A stretch of 45,156 nucleotides of DNA from Beijerinckiaceae bacterium (GCA_031291515.1 JARLIW010000027.1:1-45156); one strand, 5' to 3'; positions 8,926-19,242 are shown, numbered from the stretch's first letter. Notes: generated by a model from the letters alone, not told the origin. Made by a program: numbers and translations.

Positions 8926-11594
8926 GCGGCGCCATGCTGCGGTGTGCTGGCCGCGACGGTGGCCTGTTCCGCGATCAACCGTTTCAACTCGGGAATGCAC
9001 GAGCCGCAATTCGTGCCGGCCTTGAGTTTGGCGCCGATCGCGGCGGCACTGGTGGCGCCCGCCGCGATCGCGGCGGTGATCCGGCCCTGTGGCACCCCGA
9101 AACAGGCGCAGACATTGGGCCCTTCGTCGACCGCGCCGTCGAGCCGTTTGCCCGAAAGGATGACCCGGCGCAGCGTCCGGTCGATGGTGGGGGCGTCCCA
9201 TGCCTGCGCGAGGAGCCCCCATTTTGGGGCGCGATCGGGATGGTCGAGAAACAGGGCGCCAACCAACCGGTTCTCTCGCAAGAAGGCGACGCGGAAAATG
9301 CCCCGCGCGCGGTCTTCGTAGCGCAACATATCCGTGCCGCCGCCTGCTGTTGCCTCGAGAGCGGCGGCGAGTTCCGATCCATCGCCGGACGTATCGATGC
9401 GGGCGGCATAGCCGCCCGATATGGCGCTCCAGGCCCAAAAGCTATCGCGCGGCAGGCTGAATCGCTGCCTCGCGAGCATGAATCCGGCGGACGCGACCGC
9501 GACCGGTTCGAGGTTGGCGGGCGTCGACTTGAAATCGGGCTGGCCGGAGAACGGGTCGCAAATCGCGTGGACGAGAGAACCGGTGCGCGCGGTGCTCGCG
9601 GTTTCGTCGTTCCAGTGCATCGGCACGAAAATGGCGCCGCGCTCCTGATTGGTCGTAAGCGTAACGCGATAGACGGCTGTGCCATGTTGATTGGCGACGC
9701 GGGCGAGTCCGCCGTCGATCACGCCAAAGCGCCGGGCATCCTCGGGATGGACAGCCACGAAAGGCTCGGCGATATGGCTGCCGAGCCGGGGCGAGAGCCC
9801 GGTGCGTGTCATCGTGTGCCATTGGTCGCGCACGCGGCCGGTATTGAGGACGAGCGGAAAGGCGGGCGACACGGCTTCGGCGACTTGTGGCGGTTCGACC
9901 GCGATAAACGCGGCCTTGCCACTCGGCGTGAAAAAGCCGCCGTCCGCGAAGAAGCGCTTGCCAGCCGGCTTCCCGGCGGTCACCGGCCATTGCACGGGCG
10001 CGAGCGCGTCGTAGGCAGCCCGATCGATGGCGGCCAAGCCACTGAGATCGAAGTCGCGCGTGCCGTCGTTTTCAAATGCCGAAAGGGCGGCATGTTCGGC
10101 GAAAATCTCGGCCGCGCTCTGATACTCGAAACCGGAGAACCCGAGCCGCTGCGCGACTTGGCTGATCGCCCACCAATCCGGCTTGACCTCGCCGGGCGGA
10201 TCCAAAAAGGCGCGCTGGCGCGAAATCCGGCGCTCGGAATTGGTGACGGTGCCGTCCTTTTCGCCCCAGGCCGTCGCGGGCAACAGGACGTGGGCGCCGG
10301 AATTGATCGTATCGTTGGAGGCCACGTTTTCCGAGACGACGAACAAATCGAGCTTGGCGAAGGCCGCGCGGACCTCTTCGGCCTGCGGCAGGCTGACGGC
10401 CGGATTGGTGCCGATCACCCACAAGGCTTTCAGGCGGCCCTCGGCCATTGCCTTGACCGTTTCGATGATCGTCATTCCGGCGCCGGGCGCCATGTTCGGC
10501 GCGTTCCAGAAGCGGCGCACCTTGTCGATGTCGGGCGCGGTCCAATTCATATGGGCGGCAAGCTGATTGGCGAGGCCGCCGACCTCGCGTCCGCCCATCG
10601 CATTAGGCTGGCCGGTGAGCGAAAACGGCCCCATGCCCGGCTTGCCGATCCGTCCCGTCGCGAGATGGCAGTTGAGGATCGCGGAGACCTTATCGGTGCC
10701 TTGCGAGGATTGATTGACGCCTTGACTGTAGAGCGTGACGACGCGCCGCGCCGTCGCGAAGGCGCGGAAGAATCGGGTAACATCGTCCGGCGCGAGCCTT
10801 GTCCGCAAGGCGGTGGCCGCGGCGTTCGGGGCGATGGCGCGGGCTCGCGCCAGCGCCTCGTCGAAACCCTGCGTGTGCCGCGCGATAAAATCCGTATCGA
10901 GATGATTGTGATCGGCGAGATAGACGAGCAGGCCGCTGAACAAAGCCGCATCCTGGCCCGGCGCGATGGACAGCTGGGTGGCGTTGCCGTTCGCCGTCGC
11001 GGTTGCCCGGACATCGATGTTGATGAGCGCCGTGCCGCGCATTTCCTGCGCCTTGATCATGCGTTGGAACAGGATCGGATGGCACCAGGCCGCGTTCGAA
11101 CCCACGAGAACGATCAGATCGGCTTGGTCGAGATCTTCATAACAGCCCGGCACCGTATCCGTGCCGAAAGCCTTCTTGTGTCCCGCGACCGAGGACGACA
11201 TACACAATCGCGAATTGGTATCGACATTCGCCGAGCCGACGAAGCCCTTCATGAACTTGTTGGGGACGTAATAATCCTCCGTCAATAACTGGCCCGAGAG
11301 ATAGAGCGCGACCGAGGACGGCCCGTGTCGATCGATCGCGTCGCGAAAGCCTTCGGCGATATGATCGAGCGCCTCGTCCCAGCTCGCTTGCTGGCCGTGG
11401 ATCATCGGATGCAGCAGGCGCGTGCCGAGGTCGAGCGTTTCGCCGAGCGCCGAGCCTTTCGAACACAGCCGGCCGAAATTCGCGGGATGATCGGGATCGC
11501 CCGCGATCGTGGCTCCGCCCACGCCGTCCGGCGTCGCCAGCACGCCGCATCCGACGCCGCAATAGGGGCAGGTTGTCCTGACCGCGATCGTCAC
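8919..11594 (-). CDS. nasA: Assimilatory nitrate reductase catalytic subunit with C-terminal BFD-like [2Fe-2S] domain
   Basis: TTCPYCGVGCGV N-terminal 4Fe-4S motif, molybdopterin oxidoreductase signatures, C-terminal CACFG...TNCGSC. Confidence 0.93.
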   Translation of the reverse strand: MTIAVRTTCPYCGVGCGVLATPDGVGGATIAGDPDHPANFGRLCSKGSALGETLDLGTRLLHPMIHGQQASWDEALDHIAEGFRDAIDRHGPSSVALYLSGQLLTEDYYVPNKFMKGFVGSANVDTNSRLCMSSSVAGHKKAFGTDTVPGCYEDLDQADLIVLVGSNAAWCHPILFQRMIKAQEMRGTALINIDVRATATANGNATQLSIAPGQDAALFSGLLVYLADHNHLDTDFIARHTQGFDEALARARAIAPNAAATALRTRLAPDDVTRFFRAFATARRVVTLYSQGVNQSSQGTDKVSAILNCHLATGRIGKPGMGPFSLTGQPNAMGGREVGGLANQLAAHMNWTAPDIDKVRRFWNAPNMAPGAGMTIIETVKAMAEGRLKALWVIGTNPAVSLPQAEEVRAAFAKLDLFVVSENVASNDTINSGAHVLLPATAWGEKDGTVTNSERRISRQRAFLDPPGEVKPDWWAISQVAQRLGFSGFEYQSAAEIFAEHAALSAFENDGTRDFDLSGLAAIDRAAYDALAPVQWPVTAGKPAGKRFFADGGFFTPSGKAAFIAVEPPQVAEAVSPAFPLVLNTGRVRDQWHTMTRTGLSPRLGSHIAEPFVAVHPEDARRFGVIDGGLARVANQHGTAVYRVTLTTNQERGAIFVPMHWNDETASTARTGSLVHAICDPFSGQPDFKSTPANLEPVAVASAGFMLARQRFSLPRDSFWAWSAISGGYAARIDTSGDGSELAAALEATAGGGTDMLRYEDRARGIFRVAFLRENRLVGALFLDHPDRAPKWGLLAQAWDAPTIDRTLRRVILSGKRLDGAVDEGPNVCACFGVPQGRITAAIAAGATSAAAIGAKLKAGTNCGSCIPELKRLIAEQATVAASTPQHGAAS

Positions 11595-11643
11595 GAACGA
11601 GCTCCTTTCAAGAAACGCGGGTCCACCGGGCGACGCAAGTCGT

Positions 11644-13233
11644 TCAATAGACGTCGGCCTGATAGCGTCCGGTCTTCTTCAATTCGGCGACAAAGCTTTT
11701 CGCCGCCGCCTCGTCCCGGCCGCCTTCGCTGACAACGATTTCGACCAGGGTCTTCTCGACATCGCTGGCCATGCGCTTGGCATCGCCGCAAATGTAGAAA
11801 TGCGCGCCGCGTTCAAGCCAGGCCCAAAGCTCCTTGGCGTCCTCGCGCATTTTGTCTTGGACGTAAGTCTTTTTCTCCGCGTCGCGCGACCAGGCCAGGG
11901 ATAGTTTGGTCAGAACCCCTTTGCCGAGAAAGGCCTCCATCTCGTCTTCGTAGAAGAAATCCGCCGCGCGGCGTTGATGGCCGTAAAACAGCCAGGCGCC
12001 GCCCTTGGCGTCCGTGACGGCTCGTTCGTGCAGGAAGGCGCGGAACGGCGCGACGCCAGTGCCGGGTCCGACCATGATGATCGGCGTGTCCGTGCTCTGC
12101 GGCAGAGCGAAATTATGCGCCTTTTGCACATAGGCCTTGATCGAGCTGCCCGGCGCCAGCCGTTCCGCAAGCCACGACGACGCGACGCCGTGCCGGATGC
12201 GATCCCCGATGATGTAACGAACGTGATCAACGGTCAGCGAGACGCGGCCGGGTTGCGCGTTATGCGAGGACGAAATGGAATAAAGCCGGGGTTGGAGAGG
12301 GTCGAGACATTCCACGAAGGCTTCCGGGTCCGGCCGCAATTTTGGGAATTTTTCCAAGGCCGCGAGCACGTCGAGCGTGTGAATGTCGCCGTCGGGATCC
12401 TCGCCCTTGGCCAAGAGCTTCGCTTTTTGCCGCCGCTCGCCGCCGGTGATGAATGAGATGAGTTCAAACAATGTATCCGGCGCGGCGCCGAGCGCCATAT
12501 CGGTGCGGAGCACTTCGTAAAGGGTCTTGTCCGCGATCGGGAAATCGCGCGGCGCGCCGATCGCGGCGATGACGTTCTCGACCAAGTCCGGATCGTTTTC
12601 GGGAAACAGACCAAAACTGTCGCCCACGGTGTAATCGATTCCGGCGGCGCTCAGGTCGATCTCGACGTGATAGGTCGATTTTTCGGAATCCTGCTTGTTG
12701 AGCCTCCGACGGAAATCGAAGCGGACGTCCACGGGCGTCGCGCGCGAGTAGCCGGGCTTGACTTCATCCTTCGCGACGACCGCCGTCTCGGCCTTGATGG
12801 ACTCTTTTGCCGCGGGCGGCGCGCCGCCGAGTTCCTCCGCGAGGGTCTTGAGCATGCGAAGCGTGTCCTTGGCGCCCGGCACGCAAAGATTCAGGCGCGT
12901 CTCGGCGCCGTCGGCAATCGCCTTCGAATAGTTTTGACAGTCGTAGCCGCATTGCCCGCAATCCTGCTGCGCCATCGCCGCCATCATGCGCCGCTGCAAC
13001 GGCTTGCCCGCGGCCATGGCCATGCGTTCGCCGAGGGGAAGCGACGGATCGTGCCAGGGCGCGTCGTCTTCCTCCGCCGCGGGGGCGGCAATGTTCACGG
13101 GCTGAGCATCGCCCGGCTGTGGCGCGACAAAGCCGGCGAAGAACCCGTTGAGCCAGGCGCGTTGCTCCGGCGAAAACGGCGCGCTTTCCGGGATGAACGG
13201 CGTCATCGCGGGGAGGGGGCCTTGAAAGCTCAT
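11644..13233 (-). CDS. CysJ/diaphorase-like FAD/NADPH reductase with N-terminal Fe-S domain and no flavodoxin domain
   Basis: CGQCGYDCQNYSKAI...CVPG; RLYSISSS FAD motif; VGPGTGVAPFRAFLHER NADPH motif; FYICGDAKRMASDV. Confidence 0.85.
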   Translation of the reverse strand: MSFQGPLPAMTPFIPESAPFSPEQRAWLNGFFAGFVAPQPGDAQPVNIAAPAAEEDDAPWHDPSLPLGERMAMAAGKPLQRRMMAAMAQQDCGQCGYDCQNYSKAIADGAETRLNLCVPGAKDTLRMLKTLAEELGGAPPAAKESIKAETAVVAKDEVKPGYSRATPVDVRFDFRRRLNKQDSEKSTYHVEIDLSAAGIDYTVGDSFGLFPENDPDLVENVIAAIGAPRDFPIADKTLYEVLRTDMALGAAPDTLFELISFITGGERRQKAKLLAKGEDPDGDIHTLDVLAALEKFPKLRPDPEAFVECLDPLQPRLYSISSSHNAQPGRVSLTVDHVRYIIGDRIRHGVASSWLAERLAPGSSIKAYVQKAHNFALPQSTDTPIIMVGPGTGVAPFRAFLHERAVTDAKGGAWLFYGHQRRAADFFYEDEMEAFLGKGVLTKLSLAWSRDAEKKTYVQDKMREDAKELWAWLERGAHFYICGDAKRMASDVEKTLVEIVVSEGGRDEAAAKSFVAELKKTGRYQADVY

Positions 13234-15002
13234 GGCATCACCTTTCCGGCCAGGTCTTTGAGGGTTTCGATATCGTGGCGCGCCGTGAAGGCATGGAACG
13301 TTTCGTCCGCGCCAGCGCGATGGGCGACATAGGATTTGAGGAGCCGCTCGACAGCTCTCGGCGCATCGGCGGCCGCGACGGCGGGATAGACTTCGCGCGC
13401 GATCGACGCGTCCGTCCCAAATCCGCCGCCAATCAGAATGTCGTAGCCATCGACCGTGTCGCCGTCGTCGTTGACCGGCACGCGCGCGCCGATCAGGCCG
13501 ATATCGCCGATATAATGCTGCGCGCAGGAATTATGGCAGCCCGTGAGGTGAATGTTGACGGGCGTGTCGAGCGTGACCTTGCTCTCGAGATAAAGCGCCA
13601 TCTGTTCGGCATTGAGCTTCGTCGGCGCGGCGGCGAATTTGCAGCCCTGGGCCCCCGTGCAGGCGACGAGGCCCGCGCGGATGCTCGAGGCGCGCCATTC
13701 GAGACCGGTGGACTCGATCCGGGCCTTGGCCGCGGCGAGCTTGTCGCCGGGAATTCCCGAGATCAGCAGGTTCTGCCAGACCGTCAGACGGATATCGCCA
13801 TCGCCGAGGTCATGCGCGATGGCGGCGAGTTCATGCATCTGCTCGACGAGCATTTTGCCGACGGGGAGCACGACGCCGATGTAGAACAGTCCATCCTGCT
13901 TTTGCGGATGCACGCCCACATGGGCGAGGCGATCGTGGACGGGACGCGGGGCCACGAACGCGGGATCGATCCGCGTCAGCTTGCGGCCGAGTTTACCTTC
14001 CACCGCCTCGAGGAATTTCGCAAAACCCCAATCGTCGAGCACATATTTGAGGCGGGCCTTGTTCCGGTTGGTCCGGTCGCCGCTGTCGATGAAGACACGC
14101 ACGATCGCTTCGGCGACCTTGCTGGCCTCGGAGGGCTCGAGGATCACGCCGGTATCGCGCGCGAGGTCCTTGTGGCCGCTGATGCCGCCGAGCACCAATC
14201 GGAAATAGATGCCGGGATTGCTCCCGCCGCCTTCGCGGACCTCGACCGCCTGAAAACCGATATCATTGGTGTCTTCGAGCGTCGGGATCGGCCCGCCGCC
14301 GTCGAAAGCGACATTGAATTTGCGCGGCAACCCATACATCGCGCGGCTGTTGAGGATCGCGTAATGCCACTCGCGGGCATAGGGACGCGTATCGAGCAAT
14401 TCGCCTGGCGCGATGCCCGCCGTCGCATCGCCCGTGACATTGCGGATATTGTCGGCGCCCGAGCCTTTCGAACACAGGCCGAGATCGACGATGCGCTCGA
14501 TCACCTCGATCGCGTTGCGGGCGGGAATTTCGCGCAATTGCAGATTGGCGCGCGTCGTTACATGCGCGAAGGGGCCGGCGAAGCGCTCGGCGATCTCGGC
14601 CATGCCGGCAAACTGCCAATGTTTTAGAATGCCATTGTGAATGCGCAGGCGGCACATGTAGGAATCTTGCGCCGGGGCAACATAAAACAGCCCATAATAG
14701 CGCCAGCGGAAATTATCCGGCGGCTTCGGGAATTCGTCCTTCGCGGCTTGGTCCTTGAGGCGCGCATAGGCATCGAAGGGATGTTCCTCGCGCTTCCATT
14801 TTTCGGGGTCGGCGAGCTTCTTGCCCGCGGCCTCGAGTTTGGCTTGGGCCGCGAGATGGGGCGCGTCGGGACCGCTGGGCGCGGCCGCAGCCGCCGGGCC
14901 GCCAGCCGGTTTCAGCCGGCCGATCTGAATGCCCGAGGTGAAGCCTTCGAGATAGCGTTTCTGTTCGGACGTGAAATCGCCGTCCATGACATTGACCGTC
15001 AA
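13230..15002 (-). CDS. nirA: Ferredoxin-type nitrite reductase (siroheme/4Fe-4S), NirA-like
   Basis: NiR/SiR half-domains, CTGAQGCKFA and TGCHNSCAQHYIGDIGLIG siroheme/4Fe-4S motifs; ORF extends to 15044, TTG at 15002 preferred for AAGGAG SD. Confidence 0.9.
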   Translation of the reverse strand: MTVNVMDGDFTSEQKRYLEGFTSGIQIGRLKPAGGPAAAAAPSGPDAPHLAAQAKLEAAGKKLADPEKWKREEHPFDAYARLKDQAAKDEFPKPPDNFRWRYYGLFYVAPAQDSYMCRLRIHNGILKHWQFAGMAEIAERFAGPFAHVTTRANLQLREIPARNAIEVIERIVDLGLCSKGSGADNIRNVTGDATAGIAPGELLDTRPYAREWHYAILNSRAMYGLPRKFNVAFDGGGPIPTLEDTNDIGFQAVEVREGGGSNPGIYFRLVLGGISGHKDLARDTGVILEPSEASKVAEAIVRVFIDSGDRTNRNKARLKYVLDDWGFAKFLEAVEGKLGRKLTRIDPAFVAPRPVHDRLAHVGVHPQKQDGLFYIGVVLPVGKMLVEQMHELAAIAHDLGDGDIRLTVWQNLLISGIPGDKLAAAKARIESTGLEWRASSIRAGLVACTGAQGCKFAAAPTKLNAEQMALYLESKVTLDTPVNIHLTGCHNSCAQHYIGDIGLIGARVPVNDDGDTVDGYDILIGGGFGTDASIAREVYPAVAAADAPRAVERLLKSYVAHRAGADETFHAFTARHDIETLKDLAGKVMP

Positions 15003-15163
15003 ACCGAGCCACTCCTTTGCGCGCAACCAATTGCTGCGCAGCAAGAGACATGCCTTCGCCCCTTTTGGGCGGGATGTGGTTGTCGGGGGCGGGGGGCTCG
15101 AAGGTCGGGAGAATAAAGAGGGGCAAAAGCCGGATGCTTAGGTTTGGAGATCCCGCCCGGCTT

Positions 15164-16378
15164 CTAAGCTGCTTCTTTTGTCGCCAGCACCCGCCCAAAA
15201 ATGAGGTCGTCGCGGAAGCGCGTGATGTCCGCCTTGGATTTGATGAGATCGAGATACCAGAGTCCATCCGCGGTATCGCCATACAGGACGGCGCCGGTCA
15301 GATTTGGCCCCTCGATGACGAGTTTCTTGTAAATATTTTGGGCAGGGTCGGTGTAGACGAGCGTCTCTTTGTTCTCGCCTAAAAAATCACCTGCCGAAAA
15401 AAGCGACACGCCGGAGACCTTCAGATTGGTCGCGAGAATCGAGCCCTCGTAGGTGGCGGCCTTGTCTCCCGCGAGATTGCGCGCGAGCGTCCTGGCTTGC
15501 TCATAGGCTGGTTCGACGAGGCCATAGGCGATGCCACGATGCTCCGCGCATTCGCCAATCGCGAAAATGTCCGGGTCCGATGTCCGCATCTGGTCATCGG
15601 CGAGAATGCCCCGGTTGCAGGCGAGGCCTGCGGCGCGGGCCAAATCCGCATTGGGGCGCACACCGACCGCGCAGACGACGAGATCGGCGGGGATATGGCG
15701 GCCATCCACCAGTTCGATACCCTCGGCGTGGGTTTCGCCGAGCACGCGGGCCGTATCGGCTCCGAGCAGCACCTCGCAGCCTTTGGACTCGATGGCCTGT
15801 TTGAGAAGCAGGGCGGCGGGGTCGTCGAGCTGGCGTTCCATCAGCCGCGGCGCAAGGTGCAAGAGCGTCACGCGCACGCCCGCCTTGGCGAGACCATAGG
15901 CCGCCTCGAGCCCGAGCAGGCCGCCGCCGATGACGACGGCCGGGCGGCCAGGCGCGACTCCGCTCAGCATGCGCTCGACATCGTCCATGGTGCGAAACGT
16001 AATCACGCCGGGCAGGTCCATGCCGGGCTTCGGCAGGCGAATCGCGTGAGAGCCGGTCGCGATCACCAGTTTGGAGTAGCCGAGCGTGACACCGTTTTCG
16101 AACCGCAAGCTCTTGGTGGCCCGGTCGATCGCGGAAACCGGCTGGCCGAACACGTTGGTAATCCCCTGGCGCGCCCACCATCCTCGGGGTTTGAGTTCGA
16201 TATCGCCAGCGGCGACCTCTTTCGCGAGCAGCGAGGAGAGCAGAACCCGATTGTAGGCGCGGTAGGGTTCGGCCCCGACGAGGATGACGGAATAGCGTCC
16301 GAGCGCCCGTTGGCTTAGTTCTTCCGCGAGCTTGGTCCCCGCCATCCCTTGGCCGATGATGACGAGGGGTTCGCTCAT
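15164..16378 (-). CDS. NAD(P)/FAD-dependent oxidoreductase resembling the NirB N-terminal region
   Basis: VIIGQGMAGTKLAEEL FAD site, VIGGGLLGLEAAYGLAKAG NAD site, DIFAIGECAEHRG; ATG at 16378. Confidence 0.88.
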   Translation of the reverse strand: MSEPLVIIGQGMAGTKLAEELSQRALGRYSVILVGAEPYRAYNRVLLSSLLAKEVAAGDIELKPRGWWARQGITNVFGQPVSAIDRATKSLRFENGVTLGYSKLVIATGSHAIRLPKPGMDLPGVITFRTMDDVERMLSGVAPGRPAVVIGGGLLGLEAAYGLAKAGVRVTLLHLAPRLMERQLDDPAALLLKQAIESKGCEVLLGADTARVLGETHAEGIELVDGRHIPADLVVCAVGVRPNADLARAAGLACNRGILADDQMRTSDPDIFAIGECAEHRGIAYGLVEPAYEQARTLARNLAGDKAATYEGSILATNLKVSGVSLFSAGDFLGENKETLVYTDPAQNIYKKLVIEGPNLTGAVLYGDTADGLWYLDLIKSKADITRFRDDLIFGRVLATKEAA

Positions 16379-16432
16379 ATGTAACCTGTTAATTGAAACT
16401 AAGCGGTTGAATCCGTATCGAAACCACGAGAT

Positions 16433-16447
16433 GCAGCATCCGTGCCG
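16433..16447 (-). promoter_or_regulatory. Possible sigma-54 (-24/-12) promoter upstream of the nitrate assimilation operon
   Basis: Minus strand reads CGGCACGGATGCTGC; GG and GC separated by 10 nt as in TGGCACG-N4-TTGC; about 55 nt before the start codon. Confidence 0.35.
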
Positions 16448-16577
16448 CAAGACACGTCCGCTTTAAATGCCGCATCGGACCCAATTTTTCGCTTGATCGA
16501 AGAGGTCAGATGCAGCATATCACGCGCTCCATTTCGCTGGCTCACCGCCGGTGGTTTTCCGGTTTAAGGTTGAGGCC

Positions 16578-16703
16578 ATGAAAGTCCGTAACTCCCTGAA
16601 GTCGCTCCGCGGTCGCCATCGCGATAATCAGCTCGTGCGTCGCAAGGGCCGCGTCTACATCATCAACAAGACGCAGAAGCGCTTTAAGGCTCGTCAGGGC
16701 TAA
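16578..16703 (+). CDS. rpmJ: 50S ribosomal protein L36 (cysteine-free type)
   Basis: My translation: [41 protein letters not shown]; 41 aa, absent from the supplied ORF track. Confidence 0.95.
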   Translation: MKVRNSLKSLRGRHRDNQLVRRKGRVYIINKTQKRFKARQG

Positions 16704-16753
16704 GCTTTCTGTCGTGACCCGCCGATTCGCTGAAGGGCGACGGCATTTACAAT

Positions 16754-16783
16754 AAAGGGCCCGCTTTCGCAGGCCCTTTTTTC
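16754..16783 (+). terminator. Rho-independent terminator after rpmJ
   Basis: AAAGGGCC-cgctttcgca-GGCCCTTTTTT hairpin with T-run. Confidence 0.8.
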
Positions 16784-16887
16784 TGATTTCAGCGCCGCTC
16801 GCCGCGATTCTCCGGCCCGCGACATTGGGCCGCTGCCGACATGTGGCGCGGTTCGACCGCGCGTCAACGAGAATTCACCCGAGCTCC

Positions 16888-17409
16888 CTACTGAACGATC
16901 AGCGCGCCGGTCATGCCCGCCTCGAAATGGCCGGGAATGTTGCAGTCATATTCCAACTGCGCGGCCGGACCGAATTTCCAGGTCATTTCCTTCGACTCGT
17001 GAGCGCGTACGGTCACCGCATTGGCCTCGTGATGGTGCATGGGCGGCATGCCAGGCATCGTCACCATCGCGGCCATTTCCTTGCGATGCGCCTGCTGCGT
17101 CGCCTTGTCGCCGAGCGTGAATTCGTGATCGACGTCGCTGCTGTTGGTGATCACGAAGCGGACGATCTCGCCGGGCTTGACCGTTAGAATCTTCGGCTCG
17201 AAACTCATCTCCGTCATGGTGATCGCGACGGTCCGTTGCGCCAAACGAGCCTCGCTCGGCTCACCGAAACTGAAATCGTCCTTGTGGGACGCGTGATGTT
17301 CCATGGCCATGGAATGGCCCGAACCGGCGACCTCGGCCCGGACGGCGGACGCCGATGCAACGGCGAAAATCGCTAGCGCAAGCAAACGGATAACGGAAAT
17401 GGACGGCAC
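16888..17409 (-). CDS. Cupredoxin/plastocyanin-like copper-binding protein, exported
   Basis: Signal peptide VPSISVIRLLALAIFAVASASAVRA from GTG at 17409; Cys/His/Met ligands in YDCNIPGHFEAGMTG; His/Met-rich N-terminus. The listed 554-aa ORF is over-extended. Confidence 0.82.
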   Translation of the reverse strand: MPSISVIRLLALAIFAVASASAVRAEVAGSGHSMAMEHHASHKDDFSFGEPSEARLAQRTVAITMTEMSFEPKILTVKPGEIVRFVITNSSDVDHEFTLGDKATQQAHRKEMAAMVTMPGMPPMHHHEANAVTVRAHESKEMTWKFGPAAQLEYDCNIPGHFEAGMTGALIVQ

Positions 17410-17553
17410 GATCGAATCCCCATGCGTGGCGGTCGAGATAGCGTTTATTAGCCTATCGCTGATTTTGTGGCGAGGCCAGATGGTTTGACCGGGGATCGAT
17501 CGCGGCCGCCGTCCGCTTTGACGTTTCGATGCGCCCGTCCTAAGTTTCTGTAA

Positions 17554-18399
17554 ATGGCACCATACCGGATGATCCGAACGCTCTTTTTTGTCTTGACGGC
17601 CGTGTCCGTTCTGGCGGGTGTCTCGGCGCGGGCGGCTTCGATTGACGGTCCGCCGGCGGGACCCGATTTCCGGACGCCTGAGCCGGCTCCGGGCGGGGAC
17701 GGTTTCCTGCATTTTCCTGGTTTTCCGCCCATTCCGATCAGACCACGAGACCCGACCGTGGATGCGGGCGGGCAAGGTCAAACCGGCCCGTTCGGCCAGA
17801 CACAGGGCAAACCGGCCCGCCGCGTGGAGTCGCCGCCGCCGAAGCCCCTCACGCCCGAGGAAAAAGCGGCGTCGATCGGCAAAGCCTTGGCGCCACGTCC
17901 GCCCGTGGCCGAGGTGCGGCGGCGGACTCTCGACGGCCTCTATGCCAAGCTTGCAACGGCGCGGGACGAAGACGAAGCCAAGGGTCTGGCGTCGCTCATT
18001 GGCGGTATCTGGATGCGCTCCGATTCCGATACGGCCAATCTCCTGATGCAGCGCGCCTCGGCCTCGATCGAGGCCAAGGACTTTCCGCTCGCGCTGAAGC
18101 TTCTCGACCGCCTCGTCGAACTTCAGCCGGATTGGCCCGAGGCGTGGAACAAGCGAGCCTCGGCGCGCTTCTTCTCGGGCGACCTCGACGGGTCGATGGA
18201 GGATATCGGCCAGGTTCTCAAACTCGAGCCGCGCCATTTCGGCGCCCTCGAAGGCATGGCCGCGATCCTTCAGCGAACGGGGTTCAATAAACGCGCGTTG
18301 GAAATCTATCGCCGCGCGCTCGCGATCTATCCGCATCAAAGCGCGGTCGAGAAGATCGTGGAAAAATTGACGCTCGATGTCGAGGGGCAGGGGATTTAG
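17554..18399 (+). CDS. Exported TPR-repeat protein
   Basis: Signal peptide, proline-rich linker, TPR-like helices (LDRLVELQPDWPEAWNKRASARFFSGDLDGSMEDIGQVLKLEPRHFGALEGMA). Confidence 0.75.
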   Translation: MAPYRMIRTLFFVLTAVSVLAGVSARAASIDGPPAGPDFRTPEPAPGGDGFLHFPGFPPIPIRPRDPTVDAGGQGQTGPFGQTQGKPARRVESPPPKPLTPEEKAASIGKALAPRPPVAEVRRRTLDGLYAKLATARDEDEAKGLASLIGGIWMRSDSDTANLLMQRASASIEAKDFPLALKLLDRLVELQPDWPEAWNKRASARFFSGDLDGSMEDIGQVLKLEPRHFGALEGMAAILQRTGFNKRALEIYRRALAIYPHQSAVEKIVEKLTLDVEGQGI

Positions 18400-18574
18400 G
18401 CCCTTCGTAAATTCGGATGACAAATTTCCGGCCGCGCCGCACTGAAGGTCTCGCAAGCGCATTGGCATATTCTTGCGATTGGTCGTCCCGCGATCGTCCT
18501 GTTTCCGCTTGCGAGGCATCCATCGAAATCCGCGCATGGCGGACGGGTCCATTAAGTTTGATATCTAACGAAGC

Positions 18575-18754
18575 CTATTTGTCCCCAAGCCCGCGGTTGC
18601 CGGTGAGATCCCTTGTCTCGCCGGAGAATTCCCGCCAGTGGCGCGGGATCAGATTGATGAAATGCTGTTTCCACGGAGTTCGGCGGACCCGGTGATCACG
18701 ACCGATCTTCTTGCATAAGAGGAAGCAATCGCCTTTAAACGTTTGTCTATCCAT
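18575..18754 (-). CDS. Possible small protein, 59 aa
   Basis: My translation: MDRQTFKGDCFLLCKKIGRDHRVRRTPWKQHFINLIPRHWREFSGETRDLTGNRGLGDK*; below the track's size cut-off. Confidence 0.3.
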   Translation of the reverse strand: MDRQTFKGDCFLLCKKIGRDHRVRRTPWKQHFINLIPRHWREFSGETRDLTGNRGLGDK

Positions 18755-19242
18755 TTTTACCGACGCTTGACCATAAAATTGACATCAATCTGGGCGTTCT
18801 CGCGTCGATTCAGCCCGGCGCGACGAGAGCAGGGAGCTTGGATGCGGCGTCGAATGGCCAGCGCCTTTCGTTTAATCGCGTCTAGCGCGGCGACGATCGT
18901 GTCCACGCCTCTCGCGACCAAAACGTCTGGCAAAAAGTTTCCACCCCGCCGGCCGATCCCCATTGAGCGGTCCGGGGTTTATGCTAGTGTCCATCGTCGT
19001 TAAATCGCTTGGCTCGCGTCTTCGAGGCTTGCGTTGGTTTCGATGACGTCGAAGGTCCAGTGGCTTGACTGAAGCGTTGTGTCTAGCAGATTATGCGAGT
19101 AGCGGTCGATCGCCAAGAGCCGTGTGAGGACAGCTCTTGTTGCCGTCCCGTCACCAGCCTCTGATTCCAGCCGTCTCGCGCGAAAACGAACCCGAAGAGA
19201 AGCACGCCGTCTCTATGTGATGGCCATTGCGACGGAAGCCGT

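Noticed and set aside
8871-11288. 805-aa plus-strand ORF
   Set aside because: Antisense to nasA; long open antisense frames are typical of GC-rich codon bias, and the sequence is Arg/Gly-rich without domain motifs.
13275-14627. 450-aa plus-strand ORF
   Set aside because: Antisense to nirA, no domain motifs.
17410-18552. N-terminal ~380 aa of the listed 554-aa ORF
   Set aside because: Runs antisense through the TPR gene and has no coding character; the real cupredoxin starts at a signal peptide near 17409.
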